From: Effrenium voratum
Lineage: Eukaryota > Sar > Dinophyceae > Suessiales > Symbiodiniaceae
Reading direction: 5' to 3'
Length of the DNA stretch: 64,000 bases
NCBI GenBank assembly: GCA_963377175.1
Contig: CAUJNA010002890.1
Location: 279,501 to 343,500 of the forward strand
Made by a program: the position numbers and the translations under genes. Positions 32,001 to 41,124 of this stretch are shown here, in pieces. Numbering within the stretch: the stretch's first letter is position 1; every line of letters starts with the position of its first letter. Under the pieces are notes generated by a model. It saw only the letters and a list, made by a program, of their open reading frames with translations, had not been told where the DNA came from and searched no databases.

Positions 32001-35000
32001 ACTGGTGTGACCATTCTGTATGATAAAGGGCATGCTCCTTCTAGGGCTCCGAGGGTCACTCTGGCCAAGTTTAAAACTAGGCTAGACAAAGTCAAAGACC
32101 TCGATGCAGGTGAGCCTAAAGCCCACACCTTACACGGTGATGAGCTTGATTATGAGCAGAAGGAGGAAAGAAAGGAGAGGTCCTATTCTGGATCTGGTAA
32201 ACCCAACTCCATTTCTTCTACTGACTGGAAAGGTATGTCCGTCGGTATGCGAAGGATATACATCGAGGCTGAAAGGGAGGAAGCTCTGAAACGAGCGCGT
32301 GCTGGCGAAGCCGCACCCTCCAAACCAGCTGGACCCGCTTTGATAAAGCGGAGATTGTTGATAGAATTTGCATGCGAACCTGACTCTAAGCTCTCCGCCA
32401 CAATGCTGGAACAGGGGGGTGACGCGATTCGCGTGCACAAAGAGTCGTTCGACATTTTAAAGAATAAGGATATGACCAAATTGATTGAGATCGTCGATCA
32501 GAATCCTGGTTGTGACTTATGGGGCTCGATCCCGTGCGGACCGTGGAGTACTTGGCAGTATGTTAATTTGTCTCAGTACGGTCCCGAATTCGCAGTAGAG
32601 CTCAACGAAGCTAGACGAACGTCGATGGTCATGTTTGCTGCTTTCCTTCGTGTCGCCAAACGCGTGCGTTTTAAGGGAGGCAGAATTGCATTCGAGTGGC
32701 CGAGGCATTGCCTTGGTTGGAAACAGCCATTTATGAGGCGTCTAATCGACGATCCTGACATCAGGTGTGTCGATGTTGACGGTTGCGACTTTGGAATGCA
32801 AACGTCCGATGGTGTTCCCATCAGGAAGCAGTGGCGGATCGCCACTTCTTGCCCTGAACTAGCCAACGAGCTACGAGGGCGCACGTGTAGCCACGAAATA
32901 GGCTACCCCCACGCCAGGATCGAGGGAAGCCTTACGCCCTTGACTGCGCGATATCCTATTGGGATGTGTAAAGCCGTAATTAAAGGTCTTTACGGGCATA
33001 AGCCCTATGCGGCTGCCCCTGCTACCTTAAGCGAGGAGGACGACGCTCCTGCTGCGCCTGTTGAGGTAACAGAGGCCGATCCGTGTGCATGGAGGCGAGA
33101 CAAGGATGCCTTGCTCGTCCATATGCTGAACAGTTATGCAACTCTCCCTACTCGGCAAACGCCTGGCTCTGCGGGCTTAGATTTAAGCTCGTGCGATGAA
33201 ATCATCGTTCCCGCTAAGGGAAGTGCTCTTGTGCAAACTGGATGCGCCTTTACTTTCCCAAGCGGAGTTTACGGCCGCATCGCACCGAGATCAGGTCTGG
33301 CAGTCAAGCACATGCTAGACGTAGGTGCAGGAGTAATTGACCCTGATTTCTCAGGAGAAGTGAGAGTGATGCTTTTTAATCACTCTGACTATGAGTTTCG
33401 AGTTCGACCTGGAGACAGGATCGCTCAACTCATACTCGAGAAAGTCATGATTGTTGATGCCAAGATCACTGTCAAACAACCCGACGTAACCGTCAGGGGG
33501 GTTAATGGCTTCGGCAGTACCGGCGGGTACCCTGCTGGTCCCGCCATAGGGTTAAATGGAGATCCTGTTCCGCCAATGCCCAGATCGAACAAGGCTTCGG
33601 GGCATCAACCCAACCTACAGGGCATACCAACTTTTTACGCCTGTGTAGCAAGGCCTGTGACGAAGAAGGAGCAAGCTGGTAACGACAAGGCTCGTGCAGC
33701 TCTCCTCAAGGAGTGGACAAAGCTCCGAAAGTTGGGATGTTGGGATGAACTGAAAGTTAGAGAGTGGAAGAAAGTTGCTGCCGAAGCGCGAGCAAATGGC
33801 AAGACAGTCCATGTAGGAAGAATTTTTGACATATGTGTGGAAAAGAATCATGAACTCCCTGAGGATGATCCTAATAGGAAGTACAAAGGGAGAGTAGTGT
33901 TTGAGGGATGCTTTGTGAGAGACCAGTCAAATCACTGGGCCATGTTTTCCGAAGCTACCTCATGCCCGGCAACAATGGCCGCAGGCAAGATGTGTGATGC
34001 ATATGGCATGTTGCCTGGTCACGCACTACAAGTCAGTGATGGCGAATCCGCCTATACCCAAGCTAAGCTACTGGGTCCCACGACATGGGTGCGTCTTCCT
34101 AAGGATCAATGGCCGCAAGCATGGGTTGATGCTGGCTATGACGATCCGGTCTGTCCGTTGATTCTTGCCCTATACGGGCATCCTGATGCCGGCACGTTCT
34201 GGGAAAAGCATTGCGAAGCAAGGCTTATTGAGGTCGGATTTATCCGTGTCCCGGAATGGCCGAGTGTGTTTTATCACCCTAAGTATAAGCTTTTTCTTGT
34301 GGTGTATGTTGATGACTTCAAGATGAGTGGCCCATCCGCCAGCCTTTCAATCGGATGGGACCTCATTAGTCGGGTAATTACGATGGAACCGCCGGGTACC
34401 CTAAAGCGGTATCTGGGTTGCGAACATGAGTTTGCTGCGGCCGATGTACAGGGTTTCTTCGATCCTCGCACTGCTTGGACCGTGGATCATCCACCATCCA
34501 AGGAGATGCCTGACATTCGTTTCGGAGAGAAACGACTGCGAGCTGACGAGGTCAAATTCGACCCGGCTCGGGTGAAGATCATCAAGTATAACGAGGCGTG
34601 CTTCATGGAAGCATGCGTTGATAGGTACAAGGAGCTATGCCTCCCTAAGTACCCTAGACCTCTGGTGAAGGCTGAGACGCCTTTTCTGGATGAAAGTAAA
34701 CCGGAATTTGATGAGAATCCCATCAACCCGGAAGTAGATCAGCTGTTTGGGCAGCCATCTCCTTGCCCAACAGACGTGATTGCTGAACAGCCCGGTGTCC
34801 TAGGCGACGCTGCAGCTGCAGTTCTCATGAAAATTTTATATGGTGCTAGAATGGGTCGATACGACCTAATTAGACCTGTACAGGCTTTGGCCAGTCGAAT
34901 CACTAAGTGGAATCGACTGTGCGATAAGAAGCTTCATAGGATTGTTTCCTATATCAACTCCACGCTAGACCTACACCTATACGGGTGGGTCTGCGATAAG

Positions 35001-36083
35001 CCTAGTGACATTGAAATCGTCGCTTACTGCGATGCCGATCTCGCTGGAGATCGTACCGACTCCAAGAGTACATCTGGTGTCCTTATTTGCCTAGTCGGCC
35101 CAAGGACATATGTTCCCATTACCGCAGTTAGCAAGAAGCAAACTTCGGTATCCAAATCGACTCCCGAAGCGGAGATCGTTGCACTAGATCATGGCGTGGC
35201 CAAGGAAGGCATGCCACTTGCACAGCTTTGGCAGTTTGCTATCGGTCAAGGCACCGGTAAGCCTGTCACGGTGAATTGTATGGAAGATAATGAGGCCGCA
35301 TGCCGCATCATTATCACTGGGAACAACCCAAACATGCGATATATGTCGCGTACTCAGCGAATCGACATTAGTTGGCTCAATGAAGTCTACAATGAACAGA
35401 TTTTTCGTTTCGTAGCATGTCCATCGCATTACCAAGGCGCGGACATTCTCACCAAAGCGTGCGTAGACAAGGTGACATGGGGTAGGAATTTGCAGACTTT
35501 AGGAATGTTTAATCCAGGATTCCTGGAGAAATTCATTAGCCATCCCACCCTCCCTGTCGTAAAGCCTGCGGCACCTGTTCTCCCCCCAATTAGGGGGGTA
35601 CGCATGGAAACCGATCAAAATTCATTTTTCAACAAGTTCATCCAGCTAGCTGAATCCAGCTATATGGTTTTTGACATAGTTGAGGATCGATCGAATGTCT
35701 GCGATGCGCGAAACATTTTTGTCGATTCTGAGCTTGGCATAACGCCTGAACCTCAGTTTGGTAGATGGCTTACCTACTTTGTTAGACCGGCCAATCTATG
35801 CCCTGTTATCCCTAGACGGGGTACAATTGAAGGCTCTAGGCCTAACATTTTGTTGTGCAGATATAGCAGTTTGATCGATGCATCCACGCGAGGGAATTGG
35901 AGCAAGATCAGGCGCGCACGTGACCAGGTAGAGCAGTGCCAATCATGTCTGAATGACTTAATTGAGCACGCGCTGAACACGAAGCTTTTGGTAGGCATTT
36001 TCATACAGCCGAATACCTGGATTGCTAATCGCGATATTCTTGTCAAGCTTAGCGTAAACCGCTATAGCCGAGTTGTACACTAG
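29004..36083 (+). CDS. pol: Retroelement Pol polyprotein: protease, integrase, methyltransferase-like, dUTPase, RT, RNase H
   Basis: 2359 residues, translated by frameshift (no ATG; TTG at 29004). Modules by residue: aspartic protease with WLADTG (Asp239); integrase with zinc-binding His/Cys near 419-440 and catalytic Asp465, Asp527, Glu558; two DHW...R.H repeats near 658 and 920; a methyltransferase-like domain about 1115-1330 with IPCGPWS (Cys1178) and IAFEWPR; dUTPase about 1378-1510 with all five motifs (AGLDLSS 1390, PRSGLA, GAGVIDPDFSGE 1441, RPGDRIAQLI, RGVNGFGSTG 1498); copia-type reverse transcriptase about 1620-1830 with YVDD at 1768-1771; RNase H about 2005-2160 with CDADLAGD (Asp2010); and a C-terminal extension of unknown role. 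It copies element RNA into DNA and integrates it. The frame is intact with no stop. Processing sites are unknown. Confidence 0.93.
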   Translation: MRGAGRHPQAIGLVACPAHPIAKAFEEYRARFQRPEGTMEWSVITIGARTLQGTCPGGPNIRAVIRRRTIRLSDNALIDDIDLSVPTRKSVLFRRIPGPIDIRTDFYYLPGKCGQYNSELAKAVRIKITARRLSFNDNAEIQQVENIRTRDEPRPIMNRRSHSHPIHPDRLRQPPEVIAMSEENARILAATTRQIVQLQLGEYVPDNRWARRPRMIRENVPDQMPAMPGPQIEIRWLADTGCPFDLVGMHDIPAQDHRHIKNGRTQHSLQTANGVAGTQGRVDATVESLDEDIEAFVMGNTPSIVSIGRRCADFGYSFRWDAFETPVLICPSGRTVRLDVINNVPYLPKGPVMFGAPNLDACPAIPAMPGPVIAMNDSLYPAAPSEADAPDEGGEVVEIKHPEGYRTEAQLRAEAKTLQHMMSHLPKNPFCPHCQRAKMENVRLHRRGGADAHECTKFGDIVTVDTMVLHGLKDRGVNGETDAVVFYDLATKYIDVLPVFSRSVPNTVEALHKFMGPEPKIGLLYSDQAREFLAATRRMAWVHHMSTPGMPKTNGIIENKVKLVLHGARVLLRQAGLSPKWWPFAVRAFCAARNLENRGEGTAWGKRNDDRDFPGQLIPFGCLVDFKPIAPKPRRLEKGGLKNASERDDHHEADEIPTKDHWIFDEESGKLVRVHVEPRTKLFKADSVDAPIEHIRLTADRDTWVQYDEENGEMMHSVDWRYGPDSTKELKAPWTGETYFTVKPKEFDPLEDSDYEPEGDDELADDSGPSDHGEDEYSNVPAMPAQKIDPASKAPKFGPVSKPGIFLGYRLEPGGQWKGDYYVADLEHFRNGFSRPSVHQVKRIWRNPEEGYVFPMLAAYERLTREVQLLDTGEGKGLPKADAPTQPDNQLDAVGPGTGHPNDDSSDPTLDSEAPADVPDRDHWVRDGESKSWHRHHVDARQAFFGDDRSPLPPGGPSQADVDDYRVTHLKYIDSTQQCIRDDRRILNPGHRVRTQRFWTGVTILYDKGHAPSRAPRVTLAKFKTRLDKVKDLDAGEPKAHTLHGDELDYEQKEERKERSYSGSGKPNSISSTDWKGMSVGMRRIYIEAEREEALKRARAGEAAPSKPAGPALIKRRLLIEFACEPDSKLSATMLEQGGDAIRVHKESFDILKNKDMTKLIEIVDQNPGCDLWGSIPCGPWSTWQYVNLSQYGPEFAVELNEARRTSMVMFAAFLRVAKRVRFKGGRIAFEWPRHCLGWKQPFMRRLIDDPDIRCVDVDGCDFGMQTSDGVPIRKQWRIATSCPELANELRGRTCSHEIGYPHARIEGSLTPLTARYPIGMCKAVIKGLYGHKPYAAAPATLSEEDDAPAAPVEVTEADPCAWRRDKDALLVHMLNSYATLPTRQTPGSAGLDLSSCDEIIVPAKGSALVQTGCAFTFPSGVYGRIAPRSGLAVKHMLDVGAGVIDPDFSGEVRVMLFNHSDYEFRVRPGDRIAQLILEKVMIVDAKITVKQPDVTVRGVNGFGSTGGYPAGPAIGLNGDPVPPMPRSNKASGHQPNLQGIPTFYACVARPVTKKEQAGNDKARAALLKEWTKLRKLGCWDELKVREWKKVAAEARANGKTVHVGRIFDICVEKNHELPEDDPNRKYKGRVVFEGCFVRDQSNHWAMFSEATSCPATMAAGKMCDAYGMLPGHALQVSDGESAYTQAKLLGPTTWVRLPKDQWPQAWVDAGYDDPVCPLILALYGHPDAGTFWEKHCEARLIEVGFIRVPEWPSVFYHPKYKLFLVVYVDDFKMSGPSASLSIGWDLISRVITMEPPGTLKRYLGCEHEFAAADVQGFFDPRTAWTVDHPPSKEMPDIRFGEKRLRADEVKFDPARVKIIKYNEACFMEACVDRYKELCLPKYPRPLVKAETPFLDESKPEFDENPINPEVDQLFGQPSPCPTDVIAEQPGVLGDAAAAVLMKILYGARMGRYDLIRPVQALASRITKWNRLCDKKLHRIVSYINSTLDLHLYGWVCDKPSDIEIVAYCDADLAGDRTDSKSTSGVLICLVGPRTYVPITAVSKKQTSVSKSTPEAEIVALDHGVAKEGMPLAQLWQFAIGQGTGKPVTVNCMEDNEAACRIIITGNNPNMRYMSRTQRIDISWLNEVYNEQIFRFVACPSHYQGADILTKACVDKVTWGRNLQTLGMFNPGFLEKFISHPTLPVVKPAAPVLPPIRGVRMETDQNSFFNKFIQLAESSYMVFDIVEDRSNVCDARNIFVDSELGITPEPQFGRWLTYFVRPANLCPVIPRRGTIEGSRPNILLCRYSSLIDASTRGNWSKIRRARDQVEQCQSCLNDLIEHALNTKLLVGIFIQPNTWIANRDILVKLSVNRYSRVVH
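33135..33540 (+). CDS. dUTPase module inside Pol
   Basis: Trimeric dUTPases hydrolyse dUTP to dUMP and keep uracil out of newly made DNA. All five family motifs are present in order, including the catalytic Asp of motif 3 (GVIDPDFSGE) and the glycine-rich motif 5 (GFGSTGG) that closes over the substrate. It is fused in frame between the methyltransferase-like region and the reverse transcriptase. Retroviral dUTPases occupy other places, next to the protease or near the integrase. Confidence 0.9.
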
Positions 36084-36429
36084 TGCTCATGTCTTATAAA
36101 TAAGGATCATGTGCATGCATTGACATTAATTTGTATTTCACGACATGTGAACTCTTTCCCAGTTTTCAAATGCAACAGGATGTATCGCACTACACGTGTT
36201 GATCCTCTTGTGCATGACATAGTTGTAAAATATGCGACCCGCGCTGCTCTTCAAACAGCCTTGAACTGAGTAGGCTTGATGGACATCATTCACAACAGCA
36301 TTAGTCATGCTGCACTAGCTAACGCAAATTCGCGACATTAGTTCAGGCACATTCGCCTCGATTAGATGGTTTGTGTTTGTGTCATTTTCCGCCCGGGTGG
36401 GCATGTCCATAGGGTAGCTTTGCAGTTTC
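36084..36429 (+). other. Non-coding spacer between Pol and ORF4
   Basis: 346 bp without a long ORF. It has a TATAAATA at 36095-36102 and several T-rich tracts. It could hold a promoter, a splice acceptor or nothing specific. Confidence 0.4.
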
Positions 36430-39400
36430 ATGTGTAGTGGTGTAGCAGGGTCGTTGTCAATGCACGACTATTTATCATGGGCACGACCATATTCGGTCTT
36501 ACACCAGGGGAAATTGCCCCTTCGTACTGATAGAGATGACACCCAAGGTTTACACACCTTTTGGATGTGGAAGGTTTCCCTGTTCTCGGGGTATCTTTCG
36601 TGGTTTACTTTGTGTTGGTGGTACCCCACCGCTTCCCGGGCGCAAACTCGCGCCATGGCAGCGGCTGCATCCGCGGCCGGCGGAGCGGCGGGCGCTGCCC
36701 CGCGCTCGAGAGGTTCGTCTTTGGCGGCGCGGCAGCAGGCGGACTATATGAACCCGAACTGCGCCTGCACCTTGGGTCCGCTCCCAGCGGGAGCGAAGAA
36801 CGCAGCCAATGCGCTGTCAGATGAAAGGCCTACTCGGCTATCGGAAAATCTTAGAATTTGCTACCCGCACTTGACGGCAAAGTCCGATCAGTACGGTAAT
36901 CGCACAACTGCTGAAACGCAGTTGGTGCAAGTAAAGGAAGGTGTCAAGGACCCTCAGGTCGTCGGTGCCTTTTCCGGCATTTTCAACCTACTGGAGGGAT
37001 TTGACACGGGCATGATTGAGGACAAGTCTTTCGTCCCGGCCATCAAGAAATACCGCCGCCTACGCGTGGCTGGTATTCTCCAGGCCATGATTCTAGGTGA
37101 AGTGGAGCTGAGTGACCAAAGCGTCTACACGGCTGCTATAATCATCTGTGAGGCAATGCCGCGAGAGCCTGAGCTCCACTGCGAGCCAACTCGGAACTCG
37201 CTGATCGATATGACATTGTCCACCGCCGTTTCCCCTTCGCTGGTTCCCCGAGGCGGGAACTGGCTGTACGAGATGGCAAAGGTTGACTCACGCTGGCAGA
37301 CCTTTTTCCAGGCGGCGAATAAGAATGTTATTCGCGCTATGCAGTCGGCCGTTGAGAAGGGGAGGAGAGATTTGCCCTCGAATGTACAGCCGGCAGGAGC
37401 CGAGGAGGCGTTTAAGGCCTGGGCATACCAGCGTCCCACTGCCCTTTGTACCCCACCCAAGGCGGTGGTCGGGTATATGAAGGCTATTTATTGCATCTCA
37501 GCCGATGCGCTGGCAAAGATGCAGACGGTCAATGCACATGCTTTTGAAGTAGGATCCATGCACAAGGAGGTTGAGGCCGTGTGGTCCTCCTACGATGATT
37601 TTGTGGATTTCTTCACGGAAGAGCTGGGGATTGCTCCCACAATCTTTCACCTGATTGACTGGAAACGCGCTAAGCCGCTTACCATGCCGAGCAAGGAAAT
37701 CGGGGATTGGCACGCCGGTGAACCCGTGCTTGAGCGCGACGGGTATCTAGTGTTCCCGATGCGGCACTGCACAGAGCTCAATGCAGCCAGCATGCACGAG
37801 AGATGGGTTCATGGAACACAATTCTCTTCCCTATGGAAATTTTTGGGCCATGGGAATGCTGTTGCATCGCTCGGAGATGCCGAGACGCTAACAGGCGTGT
37901 GGACATCGACGAAGCCCGTTTGTCTAGAGAGTTATTACTCATGTCTCAGCCACATTGGCCTGGGCGTAACCGTCCGTCTGGCACTTTTGCTACGTCCTCT
38001 CGGTAAGAACGCCCACGAGGCGTACAAGCATACTGAGAAGGGGCCTGCACACCAACGCGTGATAAGGCAATTCCGCGTTCGTGTGGAGGCAATCGCTCTC
38101 AAAGAAGAGACGATTGGTGAAGGGACGTCTGCTGTGGCGGGGAATTTGCTGTCGCATAACCCTGCCACGCACCTTTGGAACCCTGTGCTTGAGGTAAACC
38201 CTCATTCGGCAGAGGTCGGATGGATACGTCACGGCGCCAACCGCGTAGCGCTGACCATTGGGGCGGAAATTCCCGCCGGGTCGGTGGCCCCGGCAAAGCC
38301 CGGCGGTGAGGTGGATTTTAAATTCTTTCCTCAGGAGATCCGCGAAGTCGGCGAGGTACGATGCTGCCCGCTGTTTGAAATCTGGGAGCACTATGTTCCT
38401 GCATCGGAAGGAAAATTCTTTCCATTGGCTGGCGGCCTCCCCTTTTCAGGGGCTGCAAAGCTCATGTACCATGTGCCTGGGCATGCAGTAGCGGCGCTTG
38501 CCAACGCAGCCACTCAATGCAGTGAGTTCATGAGCGCGATCAGCGGTAACATCTACCCTGATCGTCAGGACCGCCAACCGTATGAGCTTGTGCGGGAGAT
38601 GTGGGAATCATGGGCGTTCCATGTCCGGACGTACATTATTTCCATGATTTGGCCCGTAACGGCGATGGAATACGCCGGCTGCGAGGAGCCGGACAATTTG
38701 GGGTTCGTTCTCACAATGCTGGGATACGTCAACCCCTCCGCTGCGGCTGGCCTATGCGCCGAGCTGCTAAGCGGATGCAAACCAAACAAGGTCTCATACA
38801 TTGGTGTAGAGGGATCTCGCGTTGTGGTGCTGGTTGGACCCTCACACTGGGTTACCGGCAGCTCTGGTCAGTCCATTGCTGGAGCAAAGCTTCAGGAGCA
38901 GTGGACGACCATTAGGACAAAGCTCCCGGCCAAAACCGGCGAATACGCGCTGGAGGTCGTGGAGGTTGAGGAGGAGACCTCAGTGGCTGAGCTTCTCCGT
39001 ACCGTGGTTAGCCAGAAGCTGGCTGACCCGGTACATGCAGGTGCCCCTGCGGGCGCTAAAGATGATATATTCATCATCTTTACCAAGTGCCTGTGGCTGA
39101 CCGAATGGCGCAAGTCCGAAAACACGTATGGTCCCAGCCCCGATGCGGGTAGGATCATCGATGAAAACATCGATGCCATGAAGGCGTTCGCCAATAAGGG
39201 CGGCCGGAGCCAGGCACCGACGATAATCTTGTCGGGTCCGGGTATCGTTTGGCATGGAACAGCCATGCAGGAGGTCGCAACCACGTTTTTCATGAAGTGC
39301 CGCGACGCCGGTTTCCCAGCCTACCCATCCAACGCGATGTGGTTCGGCTGCTCAAAGAAGAGCCTAAACGGCGGCGTTGTCGGTCTCGAAAGAGGCGGAC

Positions 39401-41124
39401 ACCAGTTTATGGGTCTTGTCTCGGCGTTCACCGATCTGGTATGTGTGCTGAGGCGTGAGTACTCGATGAGTGATGAGGTCCGGGAAGCCCTGGCCATCGC
39501 TCTGGATTTCTTGGTAGAACATGATTACCTGATGAAGCCGTCGGAGTCATATCTGAGCGCTGCGAAGCAGTGCGGGGTCGGAGCAGGCCTCACACCGGTC
39601 GACCGGTGGTCCTCATCTGAGGATGCGCCATGGGCGGAGGTAATCTCTGCTCCTAGGACGATGTCGAGTGGCCAATGCGCCACAAGTCACACGTCATCGG
39701 CCAATGCGCCTGCCGCGGTCGGTGGAAGGGCTTCTGAGCAGCGGTCTGCGCCTTGCCCCTACGCGGGCAAAGGGCCACAGACAATGGCTCAGCGCGTCCG
39801 GTCCTCGACGCCGCCCGCAACGGGCAGGCAGAGGCTGGGCCAAGCAATGGCAGATTTCGGCCAGTCGGCCGCAAGTCGCGGTCTCTCGCCGGCAGTTTGT
39901 GGCAATCAGAGGGGAACGATACCTGCAAAGCCAGCGCAGGCATGCGGGTATAGCCCGACTACGACTGGTGGCCCGTCTAAGACAGGCGGCCACAGAATCG
40001 ATTTGAAGCCTGCTACCGGGAAGCAATTGTTGAAGGCTAAGCCTGATCCTCCCGAGCTTCCCAAGGACGCGTATTCCGATGATTTTCCATCCCTGTCCAA
40101 GCGCGAAGCCGCTAACAGATGGAGAGGTGGGGCCACAAGGGGTCCCAGCTGCGCGCCACCTAAGGTGGGAGGATCGATGCCATGCCTATCTTCGGCCGCT
40201 GGCCCTCCGCCAAAGGGTGCCGCTCCTTGTGCCAAAGGACCCGAGGTCAAAGCACCTATGGTCACGGGCGCACCCGTGCCTAAAGCGGCAGGTGCTGACG
40301 CACCGAATGATGGGGGTTCGGGGGGATGCGCTCCCGCGAATAGTGAGATCACGCACCCTCGGCCCGAGGTTCCGCCGCGGAAGGCAGTTAAGAGTCCCCC
40401 GGCTAGTCTGTCTGAGCCGGCGAAGCCTAGCCAGACGGAGCCGCCACCTAAGCGTGGGGACGGTGTTCCAGATGTCGCTGGTGGGGATAATCCTCCGCCA
40501 GGGGACAGTACCCCGTCCCTGTCGACCGATGCGTCAATGGGGATGGCTTCCCATCCCGAAGCATCCAAACCCGCTGGTCAGGATGTACAGCCCGAACCTG
40601 CGGATGCAGGTGGGGCCAAAAGGGCTTCACCCAGCCAAGGCGCTGCGGGTGGAGACAATGATGGGGACGGCAATGGGGCGGAAGGAGATTCCCCTACCTC
40701 CCCTGCCGTGAGCTACCAGGCCGCGACGATCCTATGGATGGGAGCGGGACTGGTGGAGGTGGTGGACCCAATCCACCTGACGGCGACGATGATCCATCTG
40801 AACCCGGGGACCATGAATCTGGCCCGGAGTCGGAATATTATGCGCCCGCTGAAAGCGCGGATGCTTGCATCGTTGTGCATTACCTGTTCCGGAGAGCAGG
40901 CCACCCGCCAGCGTTGGCGGCGTGGAGGAACGGGGCCTGGCCAAGGCGCCTCCTTTACCCTAATCAGGCTGACCTCATTGAGGATGCCCTCGCTCTTGCT
41001 CTGTGGCAAGGCCTGTCAGAGGATCAGTTTTTCCAGCTGCTGGACAATGCTTCAGCAACTGATCGTCGTTTCGGCGAATACGACTGGGACTTCCTGTCAA
41101 AGGCCATTCTGTCTGACACGATGA
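36430..41124 (+). CDS. Retroelement ORF4, accessory protein with ADP-ribosyltransferase-like motifs
   Basis: The frame opens at the ATG at 36430, but a better-context ATG (GCGCCATGG) at 36655 starts an Ala/Gly-rich leader (MAAAASAAGGAAGAAPRSR) and may be the true start. Residues about 100-900 look globular. At 461-503 the order HGT...GHG...TGVWTS...YY resembles the core of PARP/diphtheria-toxin-like ADP-ribosyltransferase folds (H of strand 1, Y of strand 3). The third catalytic residue is not evident, so activity is uncertain. From about 1040 on it is Pro/Ala/Ser/Lys-rich and disordered. After about 40720 the protein-like signal moves to the -1 frame (ORF5), so the last about 130 residues of this frame are probably not native. 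No envelope-like membrane segment is seen. Confidence 0.7.
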   Translation: MCSGVAGSLSMHDYLSWARPYSVLHQGKLPLRTDRDDTQGLHTFWMWKVSLFSGYLSWFTLCWWYPTASRAQTRAMAAAASAAGGAAGAAPRSRGSSLAARQQADYMNPNCACTLGPLPAGAKNAANALSDERPTRLSENLRICYPHLTAKSDQYGNRTTAETQLVQVKEGVKDPQVVGAFSGIFNLLEGFDTGMIEDKSFVPAIKKYRRLRVAGILQAMILGEVELSDQSVYTAAIIICEAMPREPELHCEPTRNSLIDMTLSTAVSPSLVPRGGNWLYEMAKVDSRWQTFFQAANKNVIRAMQSAVEKGRRDLPSNVQPAGAEEAFKAWAYQRPTALCTPPKAVVGYMKAIYCISADALAKMQTVNAHAFEVGSMHKEVEAVWSSYDDFVDFFTEELGIAPTIFHLIDWKRAKPLTMPSKEIGDWHAGEPVLERDGYLVFPMRHCTELNAASMHERWVHGTQFSSLWKFLGHGNAVASLGDAETLTGVWTSTKPVCLESYYSCLSHIGLGVTVRLALLLRPLGKNAHEAYKHTEKGPAHQRVIRQFRVRVEAIALKEETIGEGTSAVAGNLLSHNPATHLWNPVLEVNPHSAEVGWIRHGANRVALTIGAEIPAGSVAPAKPGGEVDFKFFPQEIREVGEVRCCPLFEIWEHYVPASEGKFFPLAGGLPFSGAAKLMYHVPGHAVAALANAATQCSEFMSAISGNIYPDRQDRQPYELVREMWESWAFHVRTYIISMIWPVTAMEYAGCEEPDNLGFVLTMLGYVNPSAAAGLCAELLSGCKPNKVSYIGVEGSRVVVLVGPSHWVTGSSGQSIAGAKLQEQWTTIRTKLPAKTGEYALEVVEVEEETSVAELLRTVVSQKLADPVHAGAPAGAKDDIFIIFTKCLWLTEWRKSENTYGPSPDAGRIIDENIDAMKAFANKGGRSQAPTIILSGPGIVWHGTAMQEVATTFFMKCRDAGFPAYPSNAMWFGCSKKSLNGGVVGLERGGHQFMGLVSAFTDLVCVLRREYSMSDEVREALAIALDFLVEHDYLMKPSESYLSAAKQCGVGAGLTPVDRWSSSEDAPWAEVISAPRTMSSGQCATSHTSSANAPAAVGGRASEQRSAPCPYAGKGPQTMAQRVRSSTPPATGRQRLGQAMADFGQSAASRGLSPAVCGNQRGTIPAKPAQACGYSPTTTGGPSKTGGHRIDLKPATGKQLLKAKPDPPELPKDAYSDDFPSLSKREAANRWRGGATRGPSCAPPKVGGSMPCLSSAAGPPPKGAAPCAKGPEVKAPMVTGAPVPKAAGADAPNDGGSGGCAPANSEITHPRPEVPPRKAVKSPPASLSEPAKPSQTEPPPKRGDGVPDVAGGDNPPPGDSTPSLSTDASMGMASHPEASKPAGQDVQPEPADAGGAKRASPSQGAAGGDNDGDGNGAEGDSPTSPAVSYQAATILWMGAGLVEVVDPIHLTATMIHLNPGTMNLARSRNIMRPLKARMLASLCITCSGEQATRQRWRRGGTGPGQGASFTLIRLTSLRMPSLLLCGKACQRISFSSCWTMLQQLIVVSANTTGTSCQRPFCLTR

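Noticed and set aside
36095..36102. TATAAATA before ORF4 as a TATA promoter
   Set aside because: Dinoflagellate promoters generally lack TATA boxes, and one A/T octamer in a spacer is weak evidence.
38800..39400. SGNH/GDSL hydrolase fold in the second half of ORF4
   Set aside because: An alternating strand-helix pattern is suggestive, but the catalytic GDS and the final D-x-x-H are not visible.
40079..40711. 210-residue plus-strand ORF inside ORF4
   Set aside because: It lies in the GC-rich Pro/Ala-coding part, where alternative frames stay open. Arg/Pro-rich shadow composition.
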